DNA of 64,000 nucleotides from UBA7446 sp965656545 (GTDB taxonomy: Bacteria; Bacteroidota; Bacteroidia; Flavobacteriales; Flavobacteriaceae), in NCBI GenBank assembly GCA_965656545.1, contig CBFHKZ010000001.1, positions 248,001 to 312,000 on the forward strand, read 5' to 3'. The translations under genes were made by a program, and so were the position numbers. Every line of letters begins with the position of its first letter. The first letter of the stretch is position 1. Of the stretch, positions 53,345-61,302 are shown piece by piece. The notes beneath the pieces are model-generated. The model was given only the letters and a program-made list of their open reading frames with translations. It did not search any database and had not been told where the DNA came from.

Positions 53345-53353
53345 ACTAGATAT

Positions 53354-54511
53354 ATGAATTTTATACGCGAACGCATAGATGCAATTAAAAAACCTTTTGG
53401 TAAAGGTCAAAAGTGGGAACGTTTTGCCCCTGCAGTGAATGCATTTGATACCTTTTTATTTGTTCCAAACCACACCACCCAAAAGGGCGCACATATCCGC
53501 GATGGTGTTGATTTGAAACGTACCATGGTAACGGTTATTATTGCCTTGTTGCCTGCCTTTATTTATGGGGTGTACAACACCGGTTACCAATACTTTATCC
53601 AATCGGGGCTTGCCTTTACTTTTTGGGATGCCATGCTGCATGGTGCGCTGAAAATCATGCCTATGGTTGCCGTATCCTACGGAGTAGGTTTGGCCATCGA
53701 GTTTGCTTTTGCCGTCTACCGTGGACACGAAGTAAACGAAGGCTATTTGGTGACAGGACTTTTGGTTCCCATGATTATGCCAGTAGACATTCCACTTTGG
53801 ATGGTGGGGCTGTCTGTAGCTTTTGCGGTATTTATTGCAAAAGAAGCTTTTGGCGGAACTGGAATGAATATTCTTAATCCTGCACTTACAGCACGTGCCT
53901 TTGCATTCTTTGCTTATCCAACCTATATGTCGGGCAACAAAGTATGGGTTTCGGAAGCAAGTAATGTTGATGGGATTTCTGGTGAAACGGTTTTGGGTAG
54001 TCTTGCCGCTGGTAATGACGTTAGCTACTCCATGTTCGATATGTTTGTTGGTGCTATTCCCGGATCAATAGCCGAGACCTCAACACTTATGGTGTTGGTA
54101 GGCGCGGCCATACTGATACTTACAGGGGTTGGAAGTTGGCGTATTATGGTAGGTGGTGTACTTGGTGCAGCTGCTACAGCTTTCTTATTTAACCTTTGGG
54201 GTGCCAATGCGCTTATGTCCTTTAACTGGACAAATCAACTCATTGTTGGTGGTTTTGCTTTTGGTATCGTATTTATGGCAACAGACCCAGTCTCTGCGGC
54301 ACAAACAACCAAAGGAAAATGGATTTACGGAATTCTTGTTGGACTTTTCTGTATGCTAATTCGCGTATTTAATCCAGCGTATCCAGAAGGGGTCATGTTG
54401 GCTATTTTACTAATGAACGTATTTGCACCAACCATTGACCACTATGTGGTTGAAGGCAATATTAAACGACGCAAAAAGCGTCTTAACGCAACATTAACAC
54501 CTGCAACATGA
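53354..54511 (+). CDS. nqrB: Na+-translocating NADH:quinone reductase subunit B
   Basis: A 385-residue membrane subunit with about 10 helices that carries covalent FMN and a sodium path. FGGTGMNILNPALTARAFAFFAYP and WTNQLIVGGFAFGIVFMATDPVSA are conserved. The FMN-attachment motif normally reads SGAT; here it is SGET, with the acceptor Thr212 kept and the preceding alanine replaced by glutamate. The final stop overlaps nqrC by four bases (ATGA). Confidence 0.95.
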   Translation: MNFIRERIDAIKKPFGKGQKWERFAPAVNAFDTFLFVPNHTTQKGAHIRDGVDLKRTMVTVIIALLPAFIYGVYNTGYQYFIQSGLAFTFWDAMLHGALKIMPMVAVSYGVGLAIEFAFAVYRGHEVNEGYLVTGLLVPMIMPVDIPLWMVGLSVAFAVFIAKEAFGGTGMNILNPALTARAFAFFAYPTYMSGNKVWVSEASNVDGISGETVLGSLAAGNDVSYSMFDMFVGAIPGSIAETSTLMVLVGAAILILTGVGSWRIMVGGVLGAAATAFLFNLWGANALMSFNWTNQLIVGGFAFGIVFMATDPVSAAQTTKGKWIYGILVGLFCMLIRVFNPAYPEGVMLAILLMNVFAPTIDHYVVEGNIKRRKKRLNATLTPAT

Positions 54512-55242
54512 ACAGAGATTCGAACAGTTATACTTTTGGTTTTGCTGCTGCCATGGTTTTGGTTGTAGCATCTGTACTGGCTTTTACCGCCAGCTCATTG
54601 AAAGACCTTCAGTCGGAAAATGTCCGCAAAGAGAAAATGCAAAACATCCTTTCTACCATTGGCATTGAAACCGATAGAGAGGGTGCTGAAAAATTGTTTA
54701 ACAATTATGTCACAGCGCAGCTTGCGCTTCGCAACGACGGTACAGTCGACGAAACGGTGGATGCGTTCTCGGATATCAAACTGGCCATAGAGGTCAAGAA
54801 AGATGCTGAAACGCAACGCTTTCCACTCTATGTAGCATCGGTTGATGAGGCAACTTATTATATAGTACCCCTACGCGGTTCTGGATTATGGGATGCTATC
54901 TGGGGATACATTGCCCTTGACGAAGATCGCAATACCATTAAGGGAGCCGTGTTTGATCACAAGGGCGAAACAGCAGGGCTGGGTGCAGAAATCACGCAAC
55001 AGTGGTTTATGGATCGCTTTGTTGGAGAAAAAATATTTGACACTTCTGGAGATTTGGTTGGTATTTCGGTTTCCAAAACCAATAACGACCCCAATGACAC
55101 AGACAAAGACGACCACGAGGTTGATGCCATTTCTGGCGCAACCATTACGGGCGATGGTGTTTCCGATATGATTATCGAGCGTTTACAACACTATCTGCCA
55201 TACCTAAAAGCAACACCCGCAGACCTTGCGTATAACAACTAA
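54508..55242 (+). CDS. nqrC: Na+-translocating NADH:quinone reductase subunit C
   Basis: A 244-residue subunit with one membrane anchor (about residues 10-29) and a periplasmic FMN-binding domain. The FMN-attachment motif SGATITGDG is intact, with Thr212 as the acceptor that ApbE modifies. It also has AGLGAEIT and WDAIWGYIALD segments of the family. It follows nqrB with a 4-base overlap. Confidence 0.95.
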   Translation: MNRDSNSYTFGFAAAMVLVVASVLAFTASSLKDLQSENVRKEKMQNILSTIGIETDREGAEKLFNNYVTAQLALRNDGTVDETVDAFSDIKLAIEVKKDAETQRFPLYVASVDEATYYIVPLRGSGLWDAIWGYIALDEDRNTIKGAVFDHKGETAGLGAEITQQWFMDRFVGEKIFDTSGDLVGISVSKTNNDPNDTDKDDHEVDAISGATITGDGVSDMIIERLQHYLPYLKATPADLAYNN

Positions 55243-55244
55243 TT

Positions 55245-55934
55245 ATGTCCAAACCAAAATCAAACAAAAAACCCGCCATTTTCTTTGTTGCCAAAGAGCG
55301 TGAACCGCTTTTTTCAAAGAAAAACCGCGGTTTGTTAAAAGATCCCCTAGACGACAACAACCCCATTACGGTTCAAGTATTGGGTATTTGTTCGGCCTTG
55401 GCCATTACCGTGCAGCTAAAGCCTGCCGTTGTGATGACATTGTCCGTAATTGCTGTAATGGCAGCCAGTAATGTTATTGTTTCCCTTTTGCGAAATGCCA
55501 TTCCAAACCGTATCCGAATTATCGTACAACTCGTTGTAGTTGCCTCCATGGTAATCTTGGTTGATCAAGTATTGCGTGCCTATGCCTACGACGTGAGTAA
55601 ACAGCTTTCCATCTTTATTGGACTGATTATTACCAACTGTATTGTAATGGGACGCTTGGAAGCTTTTGCCTTAGGCAATGGCGTTTGGAAATCCTTTTTA
55701 GACGGTGTTGGTAATGCTGCTGGATATGGATTTATGCTCATTCTCGTTGCCTTTTTCAGAGAGCTGTTCGGTTCAGGAAAATTGTATGGCTATCAAGTAA
55801 TTCCCGATTCCATTTATGAAATGGGCTACGAAAACAACGGCTTGATGTTGTTGTCGCCAATGGCCTTGATTACATTGGGTATTATCATCTGGGTGCAACG
55901 CGCACGTAACCGTAAACTCATTGAAAAAAACTAG
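55245..55934 (+). CDS. nqrD: Na+-translocating NADH:quinone reductase subunit D
   Basis: A 229-residue RnfE/NqrD-type membrane subunit with six helices. QVLGICSALAITVQLKPAVVMTLSV and IGLIITNCIVMGRLEAFALGN are conserved; the paired cysteines (Cys in GICSAL and TNCIVMGR) hold the membrane iron centre shared with NqrE. The basic N-terminal region of about 35 residues is longer than in Vibrio NqrD. Confidence 0.95.
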   Translation: MSKPKSNKKPAIFFVAKEREPLFSKKNRGLLKDPLDDNNPITVQVLGICSALAITVQLKPAVVMTLSVIAVMAASNVIVSLLRNAIPNRIRIIVQLVVVASMVILVDQVLRAYAYDVSKQLSIFIGLIITNCIVMGRLEAFALGNGVWKSFLDGVGNAAGYGFMLILVAFFRELFGSGKLYGYQVIPDSIYEMGYENNGLMLLSPMALITLGIIIWVQRARNRKLIEKN

Positions 55935-55937
55935 GCC

Positions 55938-56552
55938 ATGGATTTCGTAAACCTGTTTGTTAAAAGTATTTTTATTGAGAACATGATATTTGCTTACTTC
56001 TTAGGCATGTGTTCTTATTTGGCCGTATCCAAAACCGTAAAGACGGCAGTTGGACTTGGTCTAGCTGTTATTTTTGTATTGTCGATTACCGTTCCAATCA
56101 ACTACCTATTAGACAACTACCTCCTAAAGCCAGGCGCCATGTCGTGGTTGGGTGAAGATTATGCTGCATTAGACTTAAGCTTCTTGAGCTTTATCATGTT
56201 TATTGCCGTTATCGCATCCATGGTTCAGTTGGTGGAAATGATCGTGGAAAAATTTGCCCCTGCACTTTACGGTGCCTTGGGTATTTTCTTGCCGCTTATC
56301 GCGGTAAACTGTGCCATTTTAGGCGGATCATTGTTTATGCAGCAAAAGAGTTTTGCCTCAATAGGTGAATCTGCTGTATATGGTTTTGGTTCTGGAATTG
56401 GATGGTTGTTGGCTATTTTGGCCATTGCAGCCATTCGTGAAAAAATTGCGTACTCCAACGTTCCTGCACCATTGCGCGGACTGGGGATTACATTTATTAT
56501 TACGGGTCTTATGGCCATTGGATTTATGAGTTTTATGGGAATTAAATTATAA
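55938..56552 (+). CDS. nqrE: Na+-translocating NADH:quinone reductase subunit E
   Basis: A 204-residue six-helix subunit homologous to NqrD in inverted topology. ENMIFAYFLGMCSYLAVSKTVKTAVGLG and PLIAVNCAILGGSLFMQQK include the cysteines that share the Fe centre with NqrD. It begins 3 bases after nqrD and is followed by nqrF after 4 bases. Confidence 0.95.
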   Translation: MDFVNLFVKSIFIENMIFAYFLGMCSYLAVSKTVKTAVGLGLAVIFVLSITVPINYLLDNYLLKPGAMSWLGEDYAALDLSFLSFIMFIAVIASMVQLVEMIVEKFAPALYGALGIFLPLIAVNCAILGGSLFMQQKSFASIGESAVYGFGSGIGWLLAILAIAAIREKIAYSNVPAPLRGLGITFIITGLMAIGFMSFMGIKL

Positions 56553-56556
56553 GCAT

Positions 56557-57852
56557 ATGGATATTACTGTCATTATTGCAAGCATTGTTGTTTTCTTAGC
56601 CATCACCTTTGTGTTGGTGGGAATGCTTCTAGGAGTTAAGGCACGTTTGATGCCCTCTGGCCCCGTGAAACTATTTATCAATGGCGAAACAGACGTTGAA
56701 GTTTCATCTGGAAGCACACTCTTATCTACCCTTGGTGATAACAAAATATTCTTGCCATCAGCCTGTGGTGGAGGAGGTACCTGTATCCAGTGTAAGTGTA
56801 TCGTTAAAGACGGTGGAGGTGAAATTCTTCCAACGGAAAAACCACACTTTTCAAGAAAAGAGATTGCCGAAGGCTGGCGTTTGGGTTGCCAAGTCAAGGT
56901 AAAAGAAGACATGGTCATTGAAGTGCCTGAAGAAGTATTTGGTATAAAGAAATTTGCAGCCAAAGTTGTCCGTAACTGGAATGTGGCATCGTTTATTAAA
57001 GAGTTTGTCGTTGAAATCCCTGAAGACATGCACTACGAAGCTGGGGGGTATATCCAAATAGAAGTTCCTGCCTGTGAGGTAGACTTCAAAGACATTGATA
57101 TTTCAGCGCATCCAGAAGAGCATCCAGAAGATGTCAACAAATTTAAATTGGAGTGGGATAAATTTAAGTTGTGGGACTTAAAAATGAAAAACCCAGAACT
57201 GGTCGAACGTGCCTATTCCATGGCTTCCTTCCCAGCAGAGGGAAAAGAAATCATGCTGAATGTGCGTATTGCTACTCCACCCTTTGACCGTGCTAAAAAC
57301 GGTTGGGCAGATGTAAATCCAGGTGTTGCTTCATCCTATATTTTCTCGCTTAAAGAAGGCGACCCTGTAACGATTTCCGGTCCTTATGGTGAATTCTTTA
57401 TCAATCATTCTGAATCCGAAATGCTTTATGTGGGTGGTGGTGCTGGAATGGCGCCAATGCGTTCGCACCTATATCACCTCTTCCGTACCCTAAAAACCGG
57501 CCGCAAGGTTACGTTTTGGTATGGTGGTCGTTCCAAGCGTGAGTTGTTCTACACAGAGCATTTCCGTGCGCTAGAGCGTGACTTCCCTAACTTTAAGTTC
57601 TACGTTGCTTTGTCTGAGCCTTCTGAAGAAGACAACTGGAAAGTAAAAGACGGTCTTGATGGCGAAGGTGATGGCTTTATTGGGTTTGTTCACCAAGTTG
57701 TGATCGATAACTATTTAGACCACCACGAATCACCCGAAGATATTGAAGTCTACTTCTGTGGGCCTCCACTTATGAATCAAGCAGTTGAAAAAATGGCTGA
57801 AGATTTTGGTGTCCCAGACGAGAATGTTCGTTTCGACGATTTCGGTGGATAA
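56557..57852 (+). CDS. nqrF: Na+-translocating NADH:quinone reductase subunit F
   Basis: A 431-residue NADH-oxidising subunit. It has one N-terminal membrane anchor, a plant-type [2Fe-2S] domain with Cys70, Cys76, Cys79 and Cys111 (ACGGGGTCIQCKC and LGCQV), an FAD-binding domain (RAYSMASFPAEG) and an NADH-binding domain (YVGGGAGMAPMRSHLYHL; FCGPPLMNQAV). All cofactor motifs are intact. It is the last nqr gene and a strong terminator follows. Confidence 0.96.
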   Translation: MDITVIIASIVVFLAITFVLVGMLLGVKARLMPSGPVKLFINGETDVEVSSGSTLLSTLGDNKIFLPSACGGGGTCIQCKCIVKDGGGEILPTEKPHFSRKEIAEGWRLGCQVKVKEDMVIEVPEEVFGIKKFAAKVVRNWNVASFIKEFVVEIPEDMHYEAGGYIQIEVPACEVDFKDIDISAHPEEHPEDVNKFKLEWDKFKLWDLKMKNPELVERAYSMASFPAEGKEIMLNVRIATPPFDRAKNGWADVNPGVASSYIFSLKEGDPVTISGPYGEFFINHSESEMLYVGGGAGMAPMRSHLYHLFRTLKTGRKVTFWYGGRSKRELFYTEHFRALERDFPNFKFYVALSEPSEEDNWKVKDGLDGEGDGFIGFVHQVVIDNYLDHHESPEDIEVYFCGPPLMNQAVEKMAEDFGVPDENVRFDDFGG

Positions 57853-57857
57853 CAGAT

Positions 57858-57880
57858 AAAGAGGCTTCGGCCTCTTTTTT
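57858..57880 (+). terminator. Intrinsic terminator after nqrF
   Basis: AAAGAGGC and GCCTCTTT pair around a stable TTCG tetraloop, 6 bases after the nqrF stop, with T residues directly following. It should end the nqrA-F transcript before the small downstream gene. Confidence 0.85.
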
Positions 57881-57884
57881 ATTT

Positions 57885-57892
57885 TACATTTG
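57885..57892 (+). promoter_or_regulatory. TACATTTG box directly ahead of a start codon
   Basis: A TAnnTTTG match that ends 4 bases before ATG 57897. If used, transcription would start at or within a few bases of the ATG, giving a leaderless or near-leaderless mRNA. The -33 region falls in the terminator stem and is not a good match. Confidence 0.4.
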
Positions 57893-57896
57893 CGCT

Positions 57897-58253
57897 ATGA
57901 GCCAATTATCAGAAGACGAATTACACCAACTGGCCATGACTACAGTTGGTCAGACCCTAGAAGCGGATGGCTATGAATTTTTGGCTGTGAACAGCGCGAC
58001 CAAAAAAGACCCTCAGTTTGTGTGCACCAAAGACAAAATCTTGCATTTTGTAGTAGTACGTCATGTGCGATACCCGCAAAATCCAAATAAATTTGACAGC
58101 GAACTTATGAACCAAGTCAAGGAGCACGCAATAAAGTTTAAGGCCAAAACCTATTATGCTGGAGTTGGCTTTGCCCATGCTTCGGACTATGACAAACCAC
58201 TCTCTAAAAACGAACCCTATGCCATCAATTTTAATGGGATTAAAGAAATATAG
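57897..58253 (+). CDS. Conserved small protein between nqrF and apbE
   Basis: A 118-residue soluble protein with no signal or membrane segment. KDPQFVCTKDKILHFVVVRHVRYPQNP and YYAGVGFAHASDYDKPLSKNEPYAINFNGI look like a compact alpha/beta fold. I do not recognise a named domain. It lies between the nqr operon and apbE, and overlaps apbE by 20 bases, so it is coupled to apbE. A role in flavin or Nqr maturation is inferred only from this context. Confidence 0.85.
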   Translation: MSQLSEDELHQLAMTTVGQTLEADGYEFLAVNSATKKDPQFVCTKDKILHFVVVRHVRYPQNPNKFDSELMNQVKEHAIKFKAKTYYAGVGFAHASDYDKPLSKNEPYAINFNGIKEI

Positions 58254-59232
58254 TTTCCTGCTGCTTTTACTTGCTATCGCCTCTTGCCAAACGCAAGACA
58301 AGATGCAGCGCTTCCAAGGGGATGCCCTTGGCACTTCATACAACGTAAGTTACTTTGATACGGCACCAAACGAAAGGATTTCCGATTCCATAGATGCTGT
58401 TTTCTTGCGTATGAATCAATCCATGTCAACCTATTGGCCAAATGCCATTATTTCAAAAGTAAACCGAGATGAGCCAGTAACCACAGATGCAGACTTTAAA
58501 AAGGTCTTCCAAACTGCCAAAGATATTTGGCAACAAACCGATGGCTATTTTGACCCAACGGTAGGCGCATTGGTCAATGCCTATGGTTTTGGTCCAGCTA
58601 AATCTTTGGAACAAATAGACCAAGCAACAATAGACAGCCTGCTCAAGATTACTGGTTTTGATAAGGTCTCGCTGTTGCCCGACGGAACCATTAAGAAAGC
58701 ACATAAAAATTCCTATCTCGACTTCAATGCCATTGCCAAAGGCTATGCCGTTGACGCACTGGCAAGTATGCTTCAGTCGTTGGGGTATACCCAATTTCTT
58801 GTGGAAGTAGGGGGTGAGTTGTTTGCTTCGGGTCTACATCCAGAAAAAGAAAAGCCGTGGCGCGTGGCCATTGATCATCCCAAGCAAGATACTGCCCGCA
58901 CCTTTATCGCAACACTTCCATTGCAAAACCAAGGTCTGGCATCATCGGGTAATTATCGAAAATTTAGAACGGACGCATCGGGTAAACGATATGTCCATAC
59001 CGTAAACCCAATAACAGGGGAAACCGTCCAAAGTAATGTACTAAGCACTTCGGTTTTGGCGCCTTCCACTATGCTGGCCGATGCCTATGCAACAGCGCTT
59101 ATGGCCATGCCATACGAACAAGGGAAAACACTCATTTCAAACCTATCAGCTATTGAAGCCATGTGGGTGTTGGCGGTAAATGACAGCGTTCAAGTAGTTG
59201 CTACGCCTGGGTTTACTTACGATCTTGAGTAG
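58234..59232 (+). CDS. apbE: FAD:protein FMN transferase ApbE
   Basis: A 332-residue lipoprotein (lipobox LAIASC) that transfers FMN from FAD to threonines of exported proteins such as NqrB and NqrC. Typical segments are DALGTSYNVSYF, SYLDFNAIAKGYAVDALA, LVEVGGELFASG and HTVNPITGE. The start ATG 58234 is chosen to give the signal peptide MGLKKYSFLLLLLAIASC; an earlier in-frame ATG would run through the preceding gene. Position right after nqr fits maturation of the complex. It overlaps the convergent methyltransferase gene by 20 bases. Confidence 0.95.
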   Translation: MGLKKYSFLLLLLAIASCQTQDKMQRFQGDALGTSYNVSYFDTAPNERISDSIDAVFLRMNQSMSTYWPNAIISKVNRDEPVTTDADFKKVFQTAKDIWQQTDGYFDPTVGALVNAYGFGPAKSLEQIDQATIDSLLKITGFDKVSLLPDGTIKKAHKNSYLDFNAIAKGYAVDALASMLQSLGYTQFLVEVGGELFASGLHPEKEKPWRVAIDHPKQDTARTFIATLPLQNQGLASSGNYRKFRTDASGKRYVHTVNPITGETVQSNVLSTSVLAPSTMLADAYATALMAMPYEQGKTLISNLSAIEAMWVLAVNDSVQVVATPGFTYDLE

Positions 59233-59995
59233 GACGTTGACAAAGGGGAATGTATTCCTCTTTTGTTACTGCATAGCGCAGCCTTTCCGCTTCAGTAAGT
59301 GCTTTTCCAAACTGTATTTCGCTTACCACAAATCCCGTTTGGCGCAACTTTTCAAAATAATCTTTTCCGTAAACACGCACGTGATCGTACTGCCCAAAAA
59401 CCTTGGTGCGTTCTGCTTTGTTCGTGATGCTGTTGTCTTCAAAGGTTTCTGCGCGACTGCTGTCTAAAGGCACTTGCAGCAAGGCTTTGCCTCCAGGTTT
59501 GAGTACACGATAGAGTTCTTGCATGGCCTTGGTGTCATTGGGAATATGCTCCAATACGTGATTGCACAGTATCCAATCAAAAGAAGCATCGTCAAAAGGC
59601 AAATCGCAAATATCAGCTTTGACCTCAGCAAGCGGCGATTCCAAATCACAAGTGGTATAGGAGAGGTGTTTCAATTTGCTAAGGCGTGTCATAAATGCCT
59701 TTTCGGGTGCCATGTGCAATACTTTTGCAGACGTTTTAAAAAAGTCTGTTTCGCGTTGTAAATAGAGCCAAATAAGCCTGTGACGTTCCAGCGAAAGCGT
59801 GCCGGGACTGAGCGCATTGGGTCTTATTTTTACATAGCCATAGGGAAGAAAGCTACGATAGGACTTGCCGTTAATGGGGTCTGTAAATCGATTGCCACGA
59901 TAACAAAAATCTAAAAAAGGTAAAAGAAGGTTGGCAAGGCGTTGCAACCAAGTTCTTGGGAATATGCCAAGTATCCATCGGGCGAAGCTTTTCAT
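59213..59995 (-). CDS. SAM-dependent methyltransferase, class I
   Basis: A 260-residue methyltransferase. The SAM site is degenerate (KVLHMAPEKAFMTRL in place of a DxGxG motif) but the ADICDLPFDDASFDWILCNHVLEHIPND block and the MQELYRVLKPGGKALLQVP segment are clear. The substrate is unknown. It overlaps the map gene by four bases upstream, and its 3' end overlaps the convergent apbE by 20 bases. Confidence 0.88.
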   Translation of the reverse strand: MKSFARWILGIFPRTWLQRLANLLLPFLDFCYRGNRFTDPINGKSYRSFLPYGYVKIRPNALSPGTLSLERHRLIWLYLQRETDFFKTSAKVLHMAPEKAFMTRLSKLKHLSYTTCDLESPLAEVKADICDLPFDDASFDWILCNHVLEHIPNDTKAMQELYRVLKPGGKALLQVPLDSSRAETFEDNSITNKAERTKVFGQYDHVRVYGKDYFEKLRQTGFVVSEIQFGKALTEAERLRYAVTKEEYIPLCQRPTQDRK

Positions 59996-60813
59996 ATCTC
60001 CAAGGGAACTGCTCTAAAAGGTGCTTCTTCATCTGTTATGATGCCCAACGCTTCGTTTACATATTTAAACGTTGAAAGCAATTCGGGTTTTCCGTTGACA
60101 ATGGCAACGTTGTGTTCAAAGTGTGCGCTTGATGCGCCGTCTGCAGTGAGTATGGTCCAGCCATCTCGCAGTTGCTTGATGCGGTGGGTGCCTTGGTTTA
60201 TCATGGGTTCGATAGCTACTACCATACCTTCCAAAAAACTTTTTCCCTTGCCGCGTTTTCCGTAATTGGGCATTTCGGGTTTTTCGTGCATGGTGGTTCC
60301 CAATCCATGCCCGACCAATTCCCGTACGACGCCATATCCAAACTGCTCAACATACTGCTGAATGGCATAGCCCACATCACCAACCCTATTGCCTATGCAA
60401 AAGGCTTCAATGCCTTTGTATAGCGATGCCTTTGTTCTTTCCAAGAGTTTTTCAGTTTCGGGGTCTATTTCACCAACCGCAAAGGTATAGGCGTGATCGC
60501 CGTAGTATCCGTTTTGCAGCACACCGCAGTCTATGGAGATGATATCGCCCTCTTCTAGTGGGGTCTTGTTTGGTATGCCGTGGACCACCTGCGCGTTGGG
60601 ACTCATGCAAAGGGTGTTTGGAAAATCGTATAGCCCTAGAAATCCGGGAATGGCGTTGTGGTCTCGAATAAATGCTTCTGCTTTTTTGTCGAGTTCAAGT
60701 GTGGTAACACCAGGCTTAATCTCGGCTGCGAGCATACCCAAGGTTTTGGATACCAACAAGGCACTGCCGCGAATAAGCTCAATTTCTTCGGCTGTTTTTT
60801 GAAGCGACATCAA
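59992..60813 (-). CDS. map: Methionine aminopeptidase, type I
   Basis: A 273-residue dinuclear metallopeptidase that removes the initiator methionine. All ligand regions are visible: MSPNAQVVHGIPN, ISIDCGVLQNGYYGDHAYTF (two aspartates), LVGHGLGTTMHEKPEMPNYG (His) and MVVAIEPMIN (Glu). It lacks the N-terminal zinc-finger extension of type Ib enzymes. It overlaps the downstream methyltransferase and upstream thioredoxin-fold genes by four bases each. Confidence 0.96.
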   Translation of the reverse strand: MMSLQKTAEEIELIRGSALLVSKTLGMLAAEIKPGVTTLELDKKAEAFIRDHNAIPGFLGLYDFPNTLCMSPNAQVVHGIPNKTPLEEGDIISIDCGVLQNGYYGDHAYTFAVGEIDPETEKLLERTKASLYKGIEAFCIGNRVGDVGYAIQQYVEQFGYGVVRELVGHGLGTTMHEKPEMPNYGKRGKGKSFLEGMVVAIEPMINQGTHRIKQLRDGWTILTADGASSAHFEHNVAIVNGKPELLSTFKYVNEALGIITDEEAPFRAVPLEI

Positions 60814-61298
60814 TTTTCGTAAGTGTGTTTGTAATCAGCCCCGCTTAAAATAGCGAGTATGTCGTCTTCCAAAAATTCAACGGGCGACTCCACAATGCGA
60901 TTGACTTCTTTGCCCTCTCTGTAAAAGATAAAGGTCGGTACGTTGGTGATGCCATTCTCTCTTGCGCTGCCAGTAGGTGTTTTTTTGTCTTTGTCAACGC
61001 CGATAATTTGCACTTCACCCGAAAATGTCAATTCGTCTAAAATGCGAAAAAAGGCAGGGACATGCATTTTGCTATCAGAACACCAAGTGCCCATAAAAAC
61101 GGTAATGGCTACATCTTCTTGCACGGCATCGAGCTGTGCTATGGTTTTGCCAAAAGGGGCGTAGTTTTCGTATTCTGTATTAAACCATTCGGCAAAAGGT
61201 TCTTTTTTTAAGTCTTCTAGCGCAATTGGACCAATGATATCCTGGGCATATGCAGTACACATACACAAGATTAGGCCTAGAAATAACAAGCGTTTCAT
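60810..61298 (-). CDS. Exported thioredoxin-fold protein with a single active-site cysteine
   Basis: A 162-residue protein with a signal peptide (cleavage near CTAYAQD). The thioredoxin-like region has VFMGTWCSDSKMHVPAF, giving W72-C73-S74-D75-S76: the second cysteine of CxxC is replaced by serine. The rest of the fold, including the cis-proline region (GITNVPTFIFYREGKEVNRI), is normal. Such WCSDS proteins may act in peroxide or thiol handling in monothiol form. It is coupled to map by a 4-base overlap. Confidence 0.85.
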   Translation of the reverse strand: MKRLLFLGLILCMCTAYAQDIIGPIALEDLKKEPFAEWFNTEYENYAPFGKTIAQLDAVQEDVAITVFMGTWCSDSKMHVPAFFRILDELTFSGEVQIIGVDKDKKTPTGSARENGITNVPTFIFYREGKEVNRIVESPVEFLEDDILAILSGADYKHTYEN

Positions 61299-61302
61299 GG
61301 TA

